DNA of 5,486 bases from an uncultured Oscillospiraceae bacterium (GCA_934511165.1 CAKSWA010000069.1:1-5486), one strand, 5' to 3'. Counted from the stretch's first letter, positions 1 through 5,486 are shown. Translations and numbers: made by a program. Notes: a model not told the origin generated them from the letters alone.

Positions 1-330
1 ACCGTCGATGTCCCCGCCTCCAAGATGAAGAAGGCGATCGTCGAGATCCTGCTGAACGAGGGCTACATCAAGTCCTACCAGCTCGTTGACGACGGCACCC
101 AGGGCATCATCCGCATCACGCTGAAGTATCTCCCCGGCAAGGAGAAGGCCATCCAGGGCCTCAAGAGAGTCTCCAAGCCCGGCCTGCGTGTGTACGCCGG
201 CGCCGAAGAGCTGCCCCGCGTCCTGAAGGGACTGGGCATCGCCATCATTTCCACCTCCAAGGGCGTCATGACCGACAAGCAGGCTCGTGCCGAGCACGTC
301 GGCGGTGAAGTCCTCGCGTTCGTGTGGTAA
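1..330 (+). CDS. rpsH: 30S ribosomal protein S8, 5' end cut off by the window edge
   Basis: S8 binds the central domain of 16S rRNA early in 30S assembly; in E. coli it also represses the spc operon by binding its mRNA. The reading frame is open from base 1 and gives 109 residues before the TAA at 328-330. It begins TVDVPASK, which matches the stretch near residue 25 of the usual ~132-residue protein, so about 22-24 N-terminal residues lie outside the window. The ATG at base 25 is an internal Met, not the start. The family's C-terminal signature is clear: GLGIAIISTSKGVMTDKQAR, then GGEVLAFVW at the end. The central KRVSKPGLRVY block is also typical. The next gene, rplF, starts 15 bases downstream, as in other spc operons. 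Any S8 target site on the mRNA would be upstream of this window. Identification is secure; only the N-terminus is unknown. Confidence 0.97.
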   Translation, partial: TVDVPASKMKKAIVEILLNEGYIKSYQLVDDGTQGIIRITLKYLPGKEKAIQGLKRVSKPGLRVYAGAEELPRVLKGLGIAIISTSKGVMTDKQARAEHVGGEVLAFVW

Positions 331-345
331 GGGAGGAGAAAGAAT

Positions 346-888
346 ATGTCTAGAATTGGTAGAGCTCCCATTACCATCCCCGCCGGTGTTGAGATCACCG
401 TCGGTGAGGGAAACCACATCACCGTTAAGGGTCCCAAGGGCACGCTCGAGCGCAAGGTTGCTCCGCAGATGCTCATTGAGATTGAGAACGGCGTCCTCCA
501 CGTCAAGCGCCCCAACGACGAAAAGCAGAACTGCGCTCTCCATGGCCTGACCCGTACGCTGGTCAACGACATGGTCGTCGGTGTCACCGCCGGCTTCTCC
601 AAAACGCTGGAGATCCAGGGCGTCGGCTACCGCGCGCAGAAGGACGGCAAGAATCTCGTGATGAACCTCGGCTACAGCCATCAGGTCATCGTTCCCGAGA
701 TCGAGGGAATCGAAATCGAAGTTCCCGATGCCAACCACATCGTTATCAAGGGCATGGACAAGCAGAAGGTCGGCCAGTTTGCTGCGGATACCCGCATGAA
801 GCGTCCGCCGGAACCCTATAAGGGCAAGGGCATTCGCTATCAGGGCGAGGTTGTCCGTATCAAAGAAGGCAAGACCGGTGCGAAATAA
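346..888 (+). CDS. rplF: 50S ribosomal protein L6
   Basis: L6 sits at the base of the L7/L12 stalk near the sarcin-ricin loop of 23S rRNA and is needed for late 50S assembly. The 180-residue product has the usual bacterial length and opens with SRIGRAPITIPAGVEI, the standard L6 N-terminus. It should fold into the two tandem L6 domains, with the break around residues 80-85. The C-terminal rRNA-binding signature PEPYKGKGI is at residues 155-163 and is followed by a basic KEGKTGAK tail. The ATG is preceded by GGGAGGAG at 331-338, 7 bases upstream, which supports this start. It lies 15 bases after rpsH and 16 bases before rplR, so it is co-transcribed and probably translationally linked. Nothing is missing or unusual. 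Confidence 0.98.
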   Translation: MSRIGRAPITIPAGVEITVGEGNHITVKGPKGTLERKVAPQMLIEIENGVLHVKRPNDEKQNCALHGLTRTLVNDMVVGVTAGFSKTLEIQGVGYRAQKDGKNLVMNLGYSHQVIVPEIEGIEIEVPDANHIVIKGMDKQKVGQFAADTRMKRPPEPYKGKGIRYQGEVVRIKEGKTGAK

Positions 889-904
889 GGGGAGGTGCGC
901 CTGA

Positions 905-1264
905 ATGGTTAACAGACCGAATACTGCCGCTCAGCGCAAGCAGCGCCACGCGAGAGTCCGCGGCAAGATCTCCGGCACGCCGGAGCGTCCGCGCCTGTGC
1001 GTGTTCCGGAGCGAAAGCAACATTTATGCCCAGGTCATCGACGACGTCAACGGCAACACTCTGGTGTCTGCCTCTTCCGTCGAGAAGGACTTTGAAGGCA
1101 ACGGCGGCAACGTGGAAGCCGCCAAGAAGATCGGCTCCAAGATCGCCGAGCGCGCTCTTGCGAAGGGTATTGAAGAAGTGGTCTTCGACCGCGGCGGATA
1201 TATCTATCACGGACGCGTCAAGGCTCTGGCCGAAGCTGCCCGCGAGGGCGGCCTGAAATTCTAA
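905..1264 (+). CDS. rplR: 50S ribosomal protein L18
   Basis: L18 binds 5S rRNA and, with L5, attaches it to the central protuberance of the large subunit. The product is 119 residues, the normal bacterial size. It has the basic N-terminus (QRKQRHARVRGKISGTPERP, about residues 10-29) that contacts 5S rRNA, then the core with RLCVFRSESNIYAQVIDD and the C-terminal FDRGGYIYHGRVKALAEAA block. The start is well fixed: an in-frame TGA at 902-904 directly precedes the ATG, and GGGGAGGTG at 889-897 gives a strong ribosome binding site 7 bases upstream. It ends in GLKF followed by TAA, as usual for the family. The gap to rpsE is 20 bases. Confidence 0.98.
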   Translation: MVNRPNTAAQRKQRHARVRGKISGTPERPRLCVFRSESNIYAQVIDDVNGNTLVSASSVEKDFEGNGGNVEAAKKIGSKIAERALAKGIEEVVFDRGGYIYHGRVKALAEAAREGGLKF

Positions 1265-1284
1265 GCGGGAGGAGGAAACGAATT

Positions 1285-1812
1285 ATGGCATATGGTAACG
1301 ATCGCCGCGACAACCGCCGCGGCCGGGAGGAAAGCTCCGAGTATATCGAGAAGCTCGTTTCCCTCAATCGCGTCAGCAAGACCGTCAAGGGCGGCCGCAT
1401 TATGAAGTTCTCCGCGCTCATGGTCGTCGGCGACGGCAAGGGCAAGGTCGGCTTCGGCATGGGCAAGGCCGGCGAAGTCAGCGAAGCGATCCGCAAGGGA
1501 ATTGAAGATGCGAAGAAGAACATGCACACCGTCACGCTGACGGGCACCACGATCCCGCACGAAGTTCTCGGCGCTTTCGGCGCCGGCCGCGTGCTGATCA
1601 AGCCCGCCGCCCCCGGTACCGGCATCATCGCCGGCGGCGCTGTGCGTGCCGTGATGGAAGCTGCCGGCATCAAGGACATCCGTGCCAAGAGCCTGCGCTC
1701 CAACAATCCCAACAACGTCGTCGCCGCCACCATGGAAGGCCTTCTGTCTCTGCGTAATGCCGAGCAGGTCGCCGTTTACCGTGGCAAGTCGGCCGACGAG
1801 CTGAAGGCGTAA
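1285..1812 (+). CDS. rpsE: 30S ribosomal protein S5
   Basis: S5 helps form the mRNA entry site of the 30S subunit and affects decoding accuracy. The product is 175 residues. An arginine-rich, likely disordered N-terminus (about residues 7-14) leads into the dsRNA-binding-like S5 domain. The loop VSKTVKGGR (about residues 30-38) is the region where family mutations give spectinomycin resistance; the lysine, glycines and arginine look intact, so nothing here predicts resistance. The core signature FSALMVVGDGKGKVGFGMGK follows, then the C-terminal domain with PAAPGTGIIAGGAVRAVMEAAGI and the NNPNNVV segment. The strong site GGGAGGAGG at 1267-1275 lies 9 bases before the ATG. All 15 lysines use AAG, a sign of strong codon selection. 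It is followed 13 bases later by rpmD. Confidence 0.98.
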   Translation: MAYGNDRRDNRRGREESSEYIEKLVSLNRVSKTVKGGRIMKFSALMVVGDGKGKVGFGMGKAGEVSEAIRKGIEDAKKNMHTVTLTGTTIPHEVLGAFGAGRVLIKPAAPGTGIIAGGAVRAVMEAAGIKDIRAKSLRSNNPNNVVAATMEGLLSLRNAEQVAVYRGKSADELKA

Positions 1813-1825
1813 GGAGGATAACGGT

Positions 1826-2005
1826 ATGGCAACTCTGAAGATCAAGCTCGTCAAGAGCCTGAACGGCAGACTGGACAAGCACATTGCCACTGCCAACTCC
1901 CTGGGTCTTTACAAGATCGGCAACGAGACGACCCAGCCTGACAACCCCCAGACCCGCGGCAAGATCGCCCAGATCGGCTATCTGCTGAAGGTCACGGAAG
2001 AATAA
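1826..2005 (+). CDS. rpmD: 50S ribosomal protein L30
   Basis: L30 is a small single-domain protein that binds 23S rRNA on the large subunit. The gene is short (59 codons plus TAA) but clear by position, between rpsE and rplO as in other spc operons. The product begins MATLKIKLVKSLNGR and contains NSLGLYKIGN (about residues 24-33) and PDNPQTRGKI (about 38-47), which are the two conserved L30 blocks. The C-terminus is LLKVTEE. Length matches the compact bacterial form of about 58-60 residues. The second half departs from the common pattern: the usual RGMI..V.HLV is here RGKIAQIGYLL. The RBS AAGGAGG at 1811-1817 uses the last two bases of the rpsE stop codon and lies 8 bases before the ATG. The identification is secure from context plus motifs. 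Confidence 0.95.
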   Translation: MATLKIKLVKSLNGRLDKHIATANSLGLYKIGNETTQPDNPQTRGKIAQIGYLLKVTEE

Positions 2006-2010
2006 GGAGG
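2005..2010 (+). promoter_or_regulatory. Ribosome binding site of rplO deciding between two ATGs
   Basis: AGGAGG begins on the last base of the rpmD stop codon (TAA 2003-2005). It lies 8 bases from ATG 2019 and 14 bases from ATG 2025, which favours the first as the start of L15. Confidence 0.8.
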
Positions 2011-2018
2011 CCCCACGT

Positions 2019-2459
2019 ATGTTTATGAATGAACTTTCTCCCGCCGCCGGCAGCACCCAAGTTGCCAAGCGCAAGGGAAGAGGCATCGGCACCGGCAACG
2101 GCAAGACCGGCGGCCGGGGCCACAAGGGCCAGAAAGCTCGCTCCGGCGGCGGCGTCCGCATCGGATTCGAAGGCGGCCAGATGCCTCTGGCCCGCCGCAT
2201 CCCGAAGCGCGGCTTCAACAACATTTTTGCCAAACCCCTCGAGTCCATCAACGTCTCTGCTCTCAACCACTTTGAAGACGGCGCCGTCGTTGACGCCAAC
2301 GTCCTTCTGGCCGAGGGCATCCTGTCCAAGTGTGTCTACGGCGTGAAGATCCTCGGCAACGGCGAGCTCACCAAGAAGCTCACCGTCAAGGCCAGTGCCT
2401 TCTCGGCCAGCGCCAAGGAGAAGATCGAAGCCGCCGGAGGAAAGGCCGAGGTGGTGTAA
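2019..2459 (+). CDS. rplO: 50S ribosomal protein L15
   Basis: L15 joins the large subunit in mid to late assembly and threads a long basic arm into 23S rRNA. The product has 146 residues, the usual size. The N-terminal arm is rich in Gly, Lys and Arg (KRKGRGIGTGNGKTGGRGHK, about residues 17-36, then GQKARSGGG). The C-terminal globular part carries the family signature KILGNGELTKKLTVKASAFS and the helix ending EAAGG. There are two nearby ATGs, at 2019 and 2025. The first is preferred: it is 8 bases from AGGAGG at 2005-2010, and MFMNELSPAAGS then aligns without a gap with the common MKLHELKPAEGS start. The end is one base from the secY start, so secY is probably translated by ribosomes finishing rplO. 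Confidence 0.97.
   Translation: MFMNELSPAAGSTQVAKRKGRGIGTGNGKTGGRGHKGQKARSGGGVRIGFEGGQMPLARRIPKRGFNNIFAKPLESINVSALNHFEDGAVVDANVLLAEGILSKCVYGVKILGNGELTKKLTVKASAFSASAKEKIEAAGGKAEVV
2448..2453 (+). promoter_or_regulatory. Ribosome binding site of secY inside the end of rplO
   Basis: GAGGTG matches the anti-Shine-Dalgarno sequence and lies 7 bases before GTG 2461, the expected distance. It sits inside the last codons of rplO. It supports the GTG start over the upstream in-frame ATG at 2395. A GGAGG at 2436-2440 is too far away (20 bases) to serve this start. Confidence 0.75.
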
Positions 2460-2460
2460 G

Positions 2461-3747
2461 GTGGTCCAGACATTCCGTAACGCATGGAAGATCCCTGAGC
2501 TGCGCCGGAAGATCCTCTTCACGCTGTTCATCGTTCTTCTCTACCGGCTCGGCAATGCCGTGCCCGTGCCTTATGTGGACACCAACATTCTTGCGACCTA
2601 CTTCGCGCAGCTGAAGAACACCGTCCTCGGACTTTACAACACGATGTCCGGCGGCGCGTTCTCCATGGCTACCATCTTCGCGCTGAGCATTCAGCCCTAC
2701 ATCAACGCCTCGATCATCATCCAGCTGCTCTGCATCGCCATCCCGGCGCTCGAACGGCTGAGCAAAGAGGGCGGCGAAGAGGGCAAAAAGAAGATCGCTG
2801 CCATCACCCGTTACTCCACGGTCGGCATCGGCCTTCTCCAGGGCTACGGCTACTACGTGCTCATGAGCCGCAACGGCATCATCGTGTCCGACGCTCCCGC
2901 CGTCTGGGCGGCCATCGTCATCGTGATGACGTTCACCGCGGGCTCCGCGCTCGTCATGTGGCTGGGTGAGCAGATCACCGAATTCGGCATCGGAAACGGT
3001 ATCTCCATCATCCTGTTCGCGAGCATCGTCAGCCGCTTCCCGCAGGGCCTCGGCAGCCTCGTCAGCAAAGCGATCAACCACGACCTCTCCTGGGTCGCCA
3101 CGATCCTCATGCTGATCGGAGCTCTCGCCATGATCGTGATGATCGTCATCGTCAATGATGCCGAGCGCCGCATCCCGGTCCAGTACGCCAAGCGCGTCGT
3201 CGGCCGCAAGATGTACGGCGGTCAGGCCACGTACCTGCCGATGAAGGTCAACATGTCCGGCGTGCTGCCCATCATCTTCGCGCAGTCCATCGCGTCCCTG
3301 CCTCCCACGATCATCCTGCTCTGCGGCGGCAGCCAGGACAGCTGGTTCATGCGCACGTTTGACAGCAACACGATCCCCTACGCGATCGTGTACTTCCTGC
3401 TGATCCTCTTCTTCGCTTACTTCTACGCGACGATCCAGTTCAACCCCGTCGAAGTTGCGAACAACCTGAAGAAGAACGGCGGATTCATCCCCGGCTACCG
3501 TCCCGGCAAGCCGACCAGCGAGTTCATTCAGAAGGTCCTGAACAAGGTCACCCTGTTCGGCGCCATCTATCTCGGCATCATCGCCTGCGTGCCCATCATC
3601 ATCAGCGCCTGCTCCGAGGCCGCTGCGAACACGGGCATTTCCCTCGGCGGCACCTCGATCATCATCGTGGTCGGCGTTGCCATCGAAACGGTGCAGGCTC
3701 TCGAGAGCCAGATGCTCATGCGCCACTACAAGGGCTTCCTTGAATAA
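2461..3747 (+). CDS. secY: Preprotein translocase channel subunit SecY, GTG start
   Basis: SecY forms the protein-conducting channel of the SecYEG translocon in the cytoplasmic membrane, used for secretion with SecA and for membrane-protein insertion with SRP. From GTG 2461 the product is 428 residues, normal for the family, and its N-terminus M(V)QTFRNAWKIPELR aligns without a gap with the common SecY start. Ten transmembrane helices are expected. TM1 is about residues 18-36. The plug and TM2 region is about 60-95, with SIQPYINASIIIQLL resembling SecY signature 1 except that Ser76 replaces the usual Gly. Signature 2, WLGEQITEFGIGNGIS, starts at Trp167. The cytoplasmic loop NNLKKNGGFIPGYRPGK contains Arg347, which matches the functionally important Arg357 of E. 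coli. The last helix follows SLGGTS, and the tail is MRHYKGFLE. An ATG at 2395 is in frame but would add 22 arginine- and proline-rich residues that no SecY has. Confidence 0.97.
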   Translation: MVQTFRNAWKIPELRRKILFTLFIVLLYRLGNAVPVPYVDTNILATYFAQLKNTVLGLYNTMSGGAFSMATIFALSIQPYINASIIIQLLCIAIPALERLSKEGGEEGKKKIAAITRYSTVGIGLLQGYGYYVLMSRNGIIVSDAPAVWAAIVIVMTFTAGSALVMWLGEQITEFGIGNGISIILFASIVSRFPQGLGSLVSKAINHDLSWVATILMLIGALAMIVMIVIVNDAERRIPVQYAKRVVGRKMYGGQATYLPMKVNMSGVLPIIFAQSIASLPPTIILLCGGSQDSWFMRTFDSNTIPYAIVYFLLILFFAYFYATIQFNPVEVANNLKKNGGFIPGYRPGKPTSEFIQKVLNKVTLFGAIYLGIIACVPIIISACSEAAANTGISLGGTSIIIVVGVAIETVQALESQMLMRHYKGFLE

Positions 3748-3751
3748 GGAG
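3746..3751 (+). promoter_or_regulatory. Ribosome binding site of adk sharing bases with the secY stop
   Basis: AAGGAG begins on the last two bases of the secY TAA (3745-3747) and is 8 bases from the adk ATG. The same stop-plus-RBS arrangement recurs before rpmD, rplO and infA. Confidence 0.8.
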
Positions 3752-3759
3752 ATCCTGTT

Positions 3760-4398
3760 ATGAAGCTTACTCTGCTGGGCGCCCCCGGCGCTGGAAAGGG
3801 GACCCAGTCGGACATCCTCTCCCGTAAATTGGGTGTCCCCACCATTTCGACCGGCAATATCCTGCGCTCTGCCATCCACAATGGCACGAGCGTGGGACTC
3901 GCGGCCAAGTCGTACATCGACAAAGGCCAGCTCGTGCCGGACGACGTAATCATCGAAATCGTGCAGGAACGTCTTGCGCAGAGCGACTGCGCCAACGGAT
4001 TCATTCTCGACGGCATGCCCCGTACGATCCCGCAGGCGGAAGCGCTTATCGCCCATGGCATTGAGCTGGACGGCGTGCTTTCTCTTGAGGTTTCCGACGA
4101 GGACATCGTCGAGCGCATGGCGGGGCGGCGTGTCTGCCCCCGCTGCGGTGCGACGTATCACGTCCGCGTGAACCCGCCGAAGCAGGAAGGCATCTGCGAT
4201 GCATGCGGCACGGCGCTCATCGTCCGCGCGGACGACGCGCCCGAAACCGTGCGCGACCGCCTGCATGTCTACCATGAACAGACCGAGCCGCTCAAGGGCT
4301 TTTATGAAAAGCTGGGGCTGCTCCGCACCGTGGAAAATGTCGGCAGCATCGAGGATGTCAGCCGCGAGATTTTCCGCTCCCTGGGGATCGGTGAATGA
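3760..4398 (+). CDS. adk: Adenylate kinase with zinc-type LID
   Basis: This cytoplasmic enzyme interconverts ATP + AMP and 2 ADP and balances adenylate pools. The 212-residue product has the P-loop GAPGAGKGT at residues 7-15, the AMP-binding segment STGNILR at 30-36, the FILDGMPRT block at 81-89, and the LID from about 122 to 159. The nucleotide-binding arginines 36, 88, 119, 123, 156 and 167 are all present at the same numbers as in E. coli Adk. The LID carries Cys126, Cys129, Cys146 and Cys149, a CxxC...CxxC set expected to bind structural zinc as in many Gram-positive and other long-form kinases. Two conserved positions differ: Asn33 (usually Asp) and Met86 (usually Phe). AAGGAG at 3746-3751 overlaps the secY stop and is 8 bases from the ATG. 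The stop overlaps the map start. The enzyme should be active. Confidence 0.97.
   Translation: MKLTLLGAPGAGKGTQSDILSRKLGVPTISTGNILRSAIHNGTSVGLAAKSYIDKGQLVPDDVIIEIVQERLAQSDCANGFILDGMPRTIPQAEALIAHGIELDGVLSLEVSDEDIVERMAGRRVCPRCGATYHVRVNPPKQEGICDACGTALIVRADDAPETVRDRLHVYHEQTEPLKGFYEKLGLLRTVENVGSIEDVSREIFRSLGIGE
4395..4398 (+). other. Four-base overlap of the adk stop and map start
   Basis: The bases ATGA hold the map ATG (4395-4397) and the adk TGA (4396-4398). A second in-frame ATG follows at 4398-4400. With only a weak purine-rich stretch (GGGGAT, 4383-4388) upstream, terminating ribosomes probably restart here. This keeps Adk and MetAP synthesis linked. The overlap is seen directly; the coupling is inferred. 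Confidence 0.85.
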
Positions 4399-5165
4399 TG
4401 ATTACGATCAAATCACAGCGAGAGATCGAGCGGATGCGCGAAGCCGGAAAAATCACGGCGGCTGCCCGAAGCGTCGGGCGGCAGATGCTGCGAGACGGCG
4501 TAACCACCGAAGAGATCAACAAAGAGATCCATAAGTTCATCCTGTCCTGTGGAGCCACGCCGACATTTCTCGGCTACGGCGGCTTCCCGAAGAGCGCGTG
4601 CATTTCCGTGAACGACGAGGTCATCCACGGCATTCCCGGAAAACGCATCGTGCGCAACGGAGACATCGTCTCCATCGATGTGGGAGCCACCTACAAGGGC
4701 TATGTGGGAGACTGCGCCGGCACCTTCCCGGTCGGGGAGGTATCGCCGGAAGCGATGGAGCTCATCCGCATCACGCGGCAGAGCTTCTTTGAAGGACTGA
4801 AGCATGCCCGTGCGGGCGGACGCCTGTACGACATCTCCGCCGCGGTGCAGCAGTACGCGGAAAGCCACGGCTGCGGCGTCGTGCGCGACTATGTCGGCCA
4901 CGGCATCGGCACCAAAATGCACGAGGATCCGGAAGTCCCGAACTATGTTCCCCCGCGGGGCGATCACAGAGCCAATCCCCGGCTCCTGCCCGGCATGACG
5001 TTGGCCATTGAGCCGATGATCAACGCCGGCGGACCGGCGGTGCGCGTGCTGTCCAACGATTGGACAGTCGTCACCGTGGACGGCACTCTGTCCGCCCATT
5101 ATGAGAACACCATTCTCATCACAGACGGCGAGCCGGAAATCCTGACCATCGCCGACGACATTTAA
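4395..5165 (+). CDS. map: Type I methionine aminopeptidase
   Basis: This cytoplasmic metallopeptidase removes the initiator methionine from new proteins whose second residue is small. The 256-residue product has the pita-bread fold signature. The five metal ligands are Asp95, Asp106, His169, Glu206 and Glu237, and the substrate-contacting histidines are His78 and His176; they match E. coli Asp97, Asp108, His171, Glu204, Glu235, His79 and His178. Motifs include NDEVIHGIPG, IDVGATYKGYVGD, YVGHGIGTKMHEDP and LAIEPM. No N-terminal zinc-finger extension is present, so this is the short class (MetAP Ia). The span His169-Glu206 is 4 residues longer than in E. coli because of the loop NYVPPRGDHRANPRLL (183-198). 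ATGs at 4395 and 4398 are both in frame; the first overlaps the adk stop. The upstream site is weak (GGGG at 4383-4386), so translation probably depends on coupling to adk. Confidence 0.96.
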   Translation: MMITIKSQREIERMREAGKITAAARSVGRQMLRDGVTTEEINKEIHKFILSCGATPTFLGYGGFPKSACISVNDEVIHGIPGKRIVRNGDIVSIDVGATYKGYVGDCAGTFPVGEVSPEAMELIRITRQSFFEGLKHARAGGRLYDISAAVQQYAESHGCGVVRDYVGHGIGTKMHEDPEVPNYVPPRGDHRANPRLLPGMTLAIEPMINAGGPAVRVLSNDWTVVTVDGTLSAHYENTILITDGEPEILTIADDI

Positions 5166-5177
5166 GGAGGGACTTAT

Positions 5178-5396
5178 ATGGCGAAAGATGACGTTATCGA
5201 GCTGGAGGGCACGGTTGTGGAATCCCTGCCGAACACCTCTTTCCGGGTGGACATCGGCAACGGCCACACCATCCTTGCCCATATCTCCGGCAAGCTCCGC
5301 ATGAATTTCATCCGCATCCTGCCCGGTGACAAGGTCACGGTACAGATGAGTCCTTACGATCTGACCCGCGGCCGCATCACCTGGCGGTCCAAGTAA
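5178..5396 (+). CDS. infA: Translation initiation factor IF-1
   Basis: IF-1 binds the A site of the 30S subunit and, with IF-2 and IF-3, directs start-codon selection. The 72-residue product is the standard length, a single OB-fold S1-like domain. It reads MAKDDVIELEGTVVESLPN, then FRVDIGNGHTILAHISGKLR (about residues 22-41), MNFIRILPGDKVTV and SPYDLTRGRI, all hallmark IF-1 blocks. Basic and aromatic residues near the C-terminus contact 16S rRNA; the end is ITWRSK, where many relatives have ITYRYK or ITYR. Ala2 after Met1 makes it a likely substrate of the MetAP encoded just upstream. AAGGAGG at 5164-5170 begins in the map stop codon and is 7 bases before the ATG. It follows map by 12 bases with no KOW-domain gene between them. 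Confidence 0.98.
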   Translation: MAKDDVIELEGTVVESLPNTSFRVDIGNGHTILAHISGKLRMNFIRILPGDKVTVQMSPYDLTRGRITWRSK

Positions 5397-5435
5397 TTTC
5401 AAACTCCAACAGTGCGACACGAAGGAGGATAAACC

Positions 5436-5486
5436 ATGAAAGTGCGTCCCAGTGTGAAGCCCATGTGCGAGAAGTGCAAGATCATC
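5436..5486 (+). CDS. rpmJ: 50S ribosomal protein L36, 3' end cut off by the window edge
   Basis: L36 is the smallest 50S protein and is usually 37-38 residues. Only the first 17 codons are present: MKVRPSVKPMCEKCKII, a near-exact match to the conserved L36 N-terminus. Cys11 and Cys14 form the first half of the zinc-binding CxxC...C....H set, so this is the zinc-containing (C+) form, not the cysteine-free paralog. AAGGAGG at 5422-5428 lies 7 bases before the ATG. It follows infA after a 39-base spacer, the longest in the window, in which I see no promoter or hairpin. The spc operon would continue with rpsM, rpsK, rpsD, rpoA and rplQ beyond the edge, based on the usual order. Confidence 0.95.
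   Translation, partial: MKVRPSVKPMCEKCKII

Noticed and set aside
25..27. ATG at base 25 as the start of rpsH
   Set aside because: The frame stays open to base 1 with conserved S8 residues (VPASK) before this Met, so the gene is truncated by the window and the Met is internal.
1369..1398. Possible spectinomycin-resistance change in S5
   Set aside because: The VKGGR loop keeps the lysine, glycines and arginine expected of sensitive proteins, so no resistance change is apparent.
1261..2531. Overlapping minus-strand frames of 171-219 codons opposite rpsE, rpmD and rplO
   Set aside because: They are mutually overlapping, low in motif content and explained by the codon bias of the + strand genes.
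2386..4275. A 629-codon open frame on the minus strand opposite secY and adk
   Set aside because: It lies wholly opposite two certain conserved genes. Its product is dominated by Asp, His, Arg and Ala with no domain, as expected from the complement of GC-rich codons, and I see no start context or family resemblance.
4413..5420. A 335-codon open frame on the minus strand opposite map and infA
   Set aside because: Same Asp/His/Val-rich shadow composition, no recognisable motif, and complete overlap with two certain genes.
5397..5435. Possible promoter or terminator in the infA-rpmJ spacer
   Set aside because: The 39 bases hold a ribosome binding site but no -35/-10 pair, stable hairpin or T-run that I can see.
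1..5486. A hidden defence, mobile or other undescribed system
   Set aside because: Every part of the window is accounted for by conserved spc operon genes with short spacers, and no inserted gene, repeat array or foreign-looking segment is visible.

Overview
The window is an internal stretch of the spc ribosomal-protein operon of a bacterium. All genes lie on the + strand, in the order rpsH (5' end missing) - rplF - rplR - rpsE - rpmD - rplO - secY - adk - map - infA - rpmJ (3' end missing). Having adk and map between secY and infA is typical of Firmicutes-type genomes. An adenylate kinase with a four-cysteine zinc LID, strong AAGGAGG-type ribosome binding sites, a SecY ending in a MRHYKGFLE-like tail and GC-rich third codon positions together suggest a high-GC member of the Clostridia, perhaps the Oscillospiraceae or a relative. 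The phylum-level call is fairly safe. The family-level call is an inference from remembered protein sequences.

Layout: positions 1-2459 encode ribosomal proteins S8, L6, L18, S5, L30 and L15. Positions 2461-3747 encode the translocon channel SecY, 3760-4398 adenylate kinase, 4395-5165 methionine aminopeptidase, 5178-5396 initiation factor IF-1, and 5436-5486 the first 17 codons of ribosomal protein L36. Gaps between genes are 1-39 bases and one pair overlaps by 4 bases. No promoter, terminator, tRNA, repeat, mobile element or CRISPR array is visible, and no stretch of 300 bases lacks a gene. One polycistronic message is the simplest reading, with its promoter upstream of the window.

The genes make parts of one process: both ribosomal subunits (S5, S8; L6, L15, L18, L30, L36), translation initiation (IF-1), removal of the initiator methionine (MetAP), membrane insertion and export of new proteins (SecY), and adenylate balance (Adk).

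I found no undescribed system here. The points worth a second look are small: a GTG start for secY one base after the rplO stop, a MetAP loop about four residues longer than in E. coli, two substitutions at conserved adenylate kinase positions, a divergent L30, no KOW-domain gene between map and infA, and a codon-use shift between ribosomal-protein genes and map.
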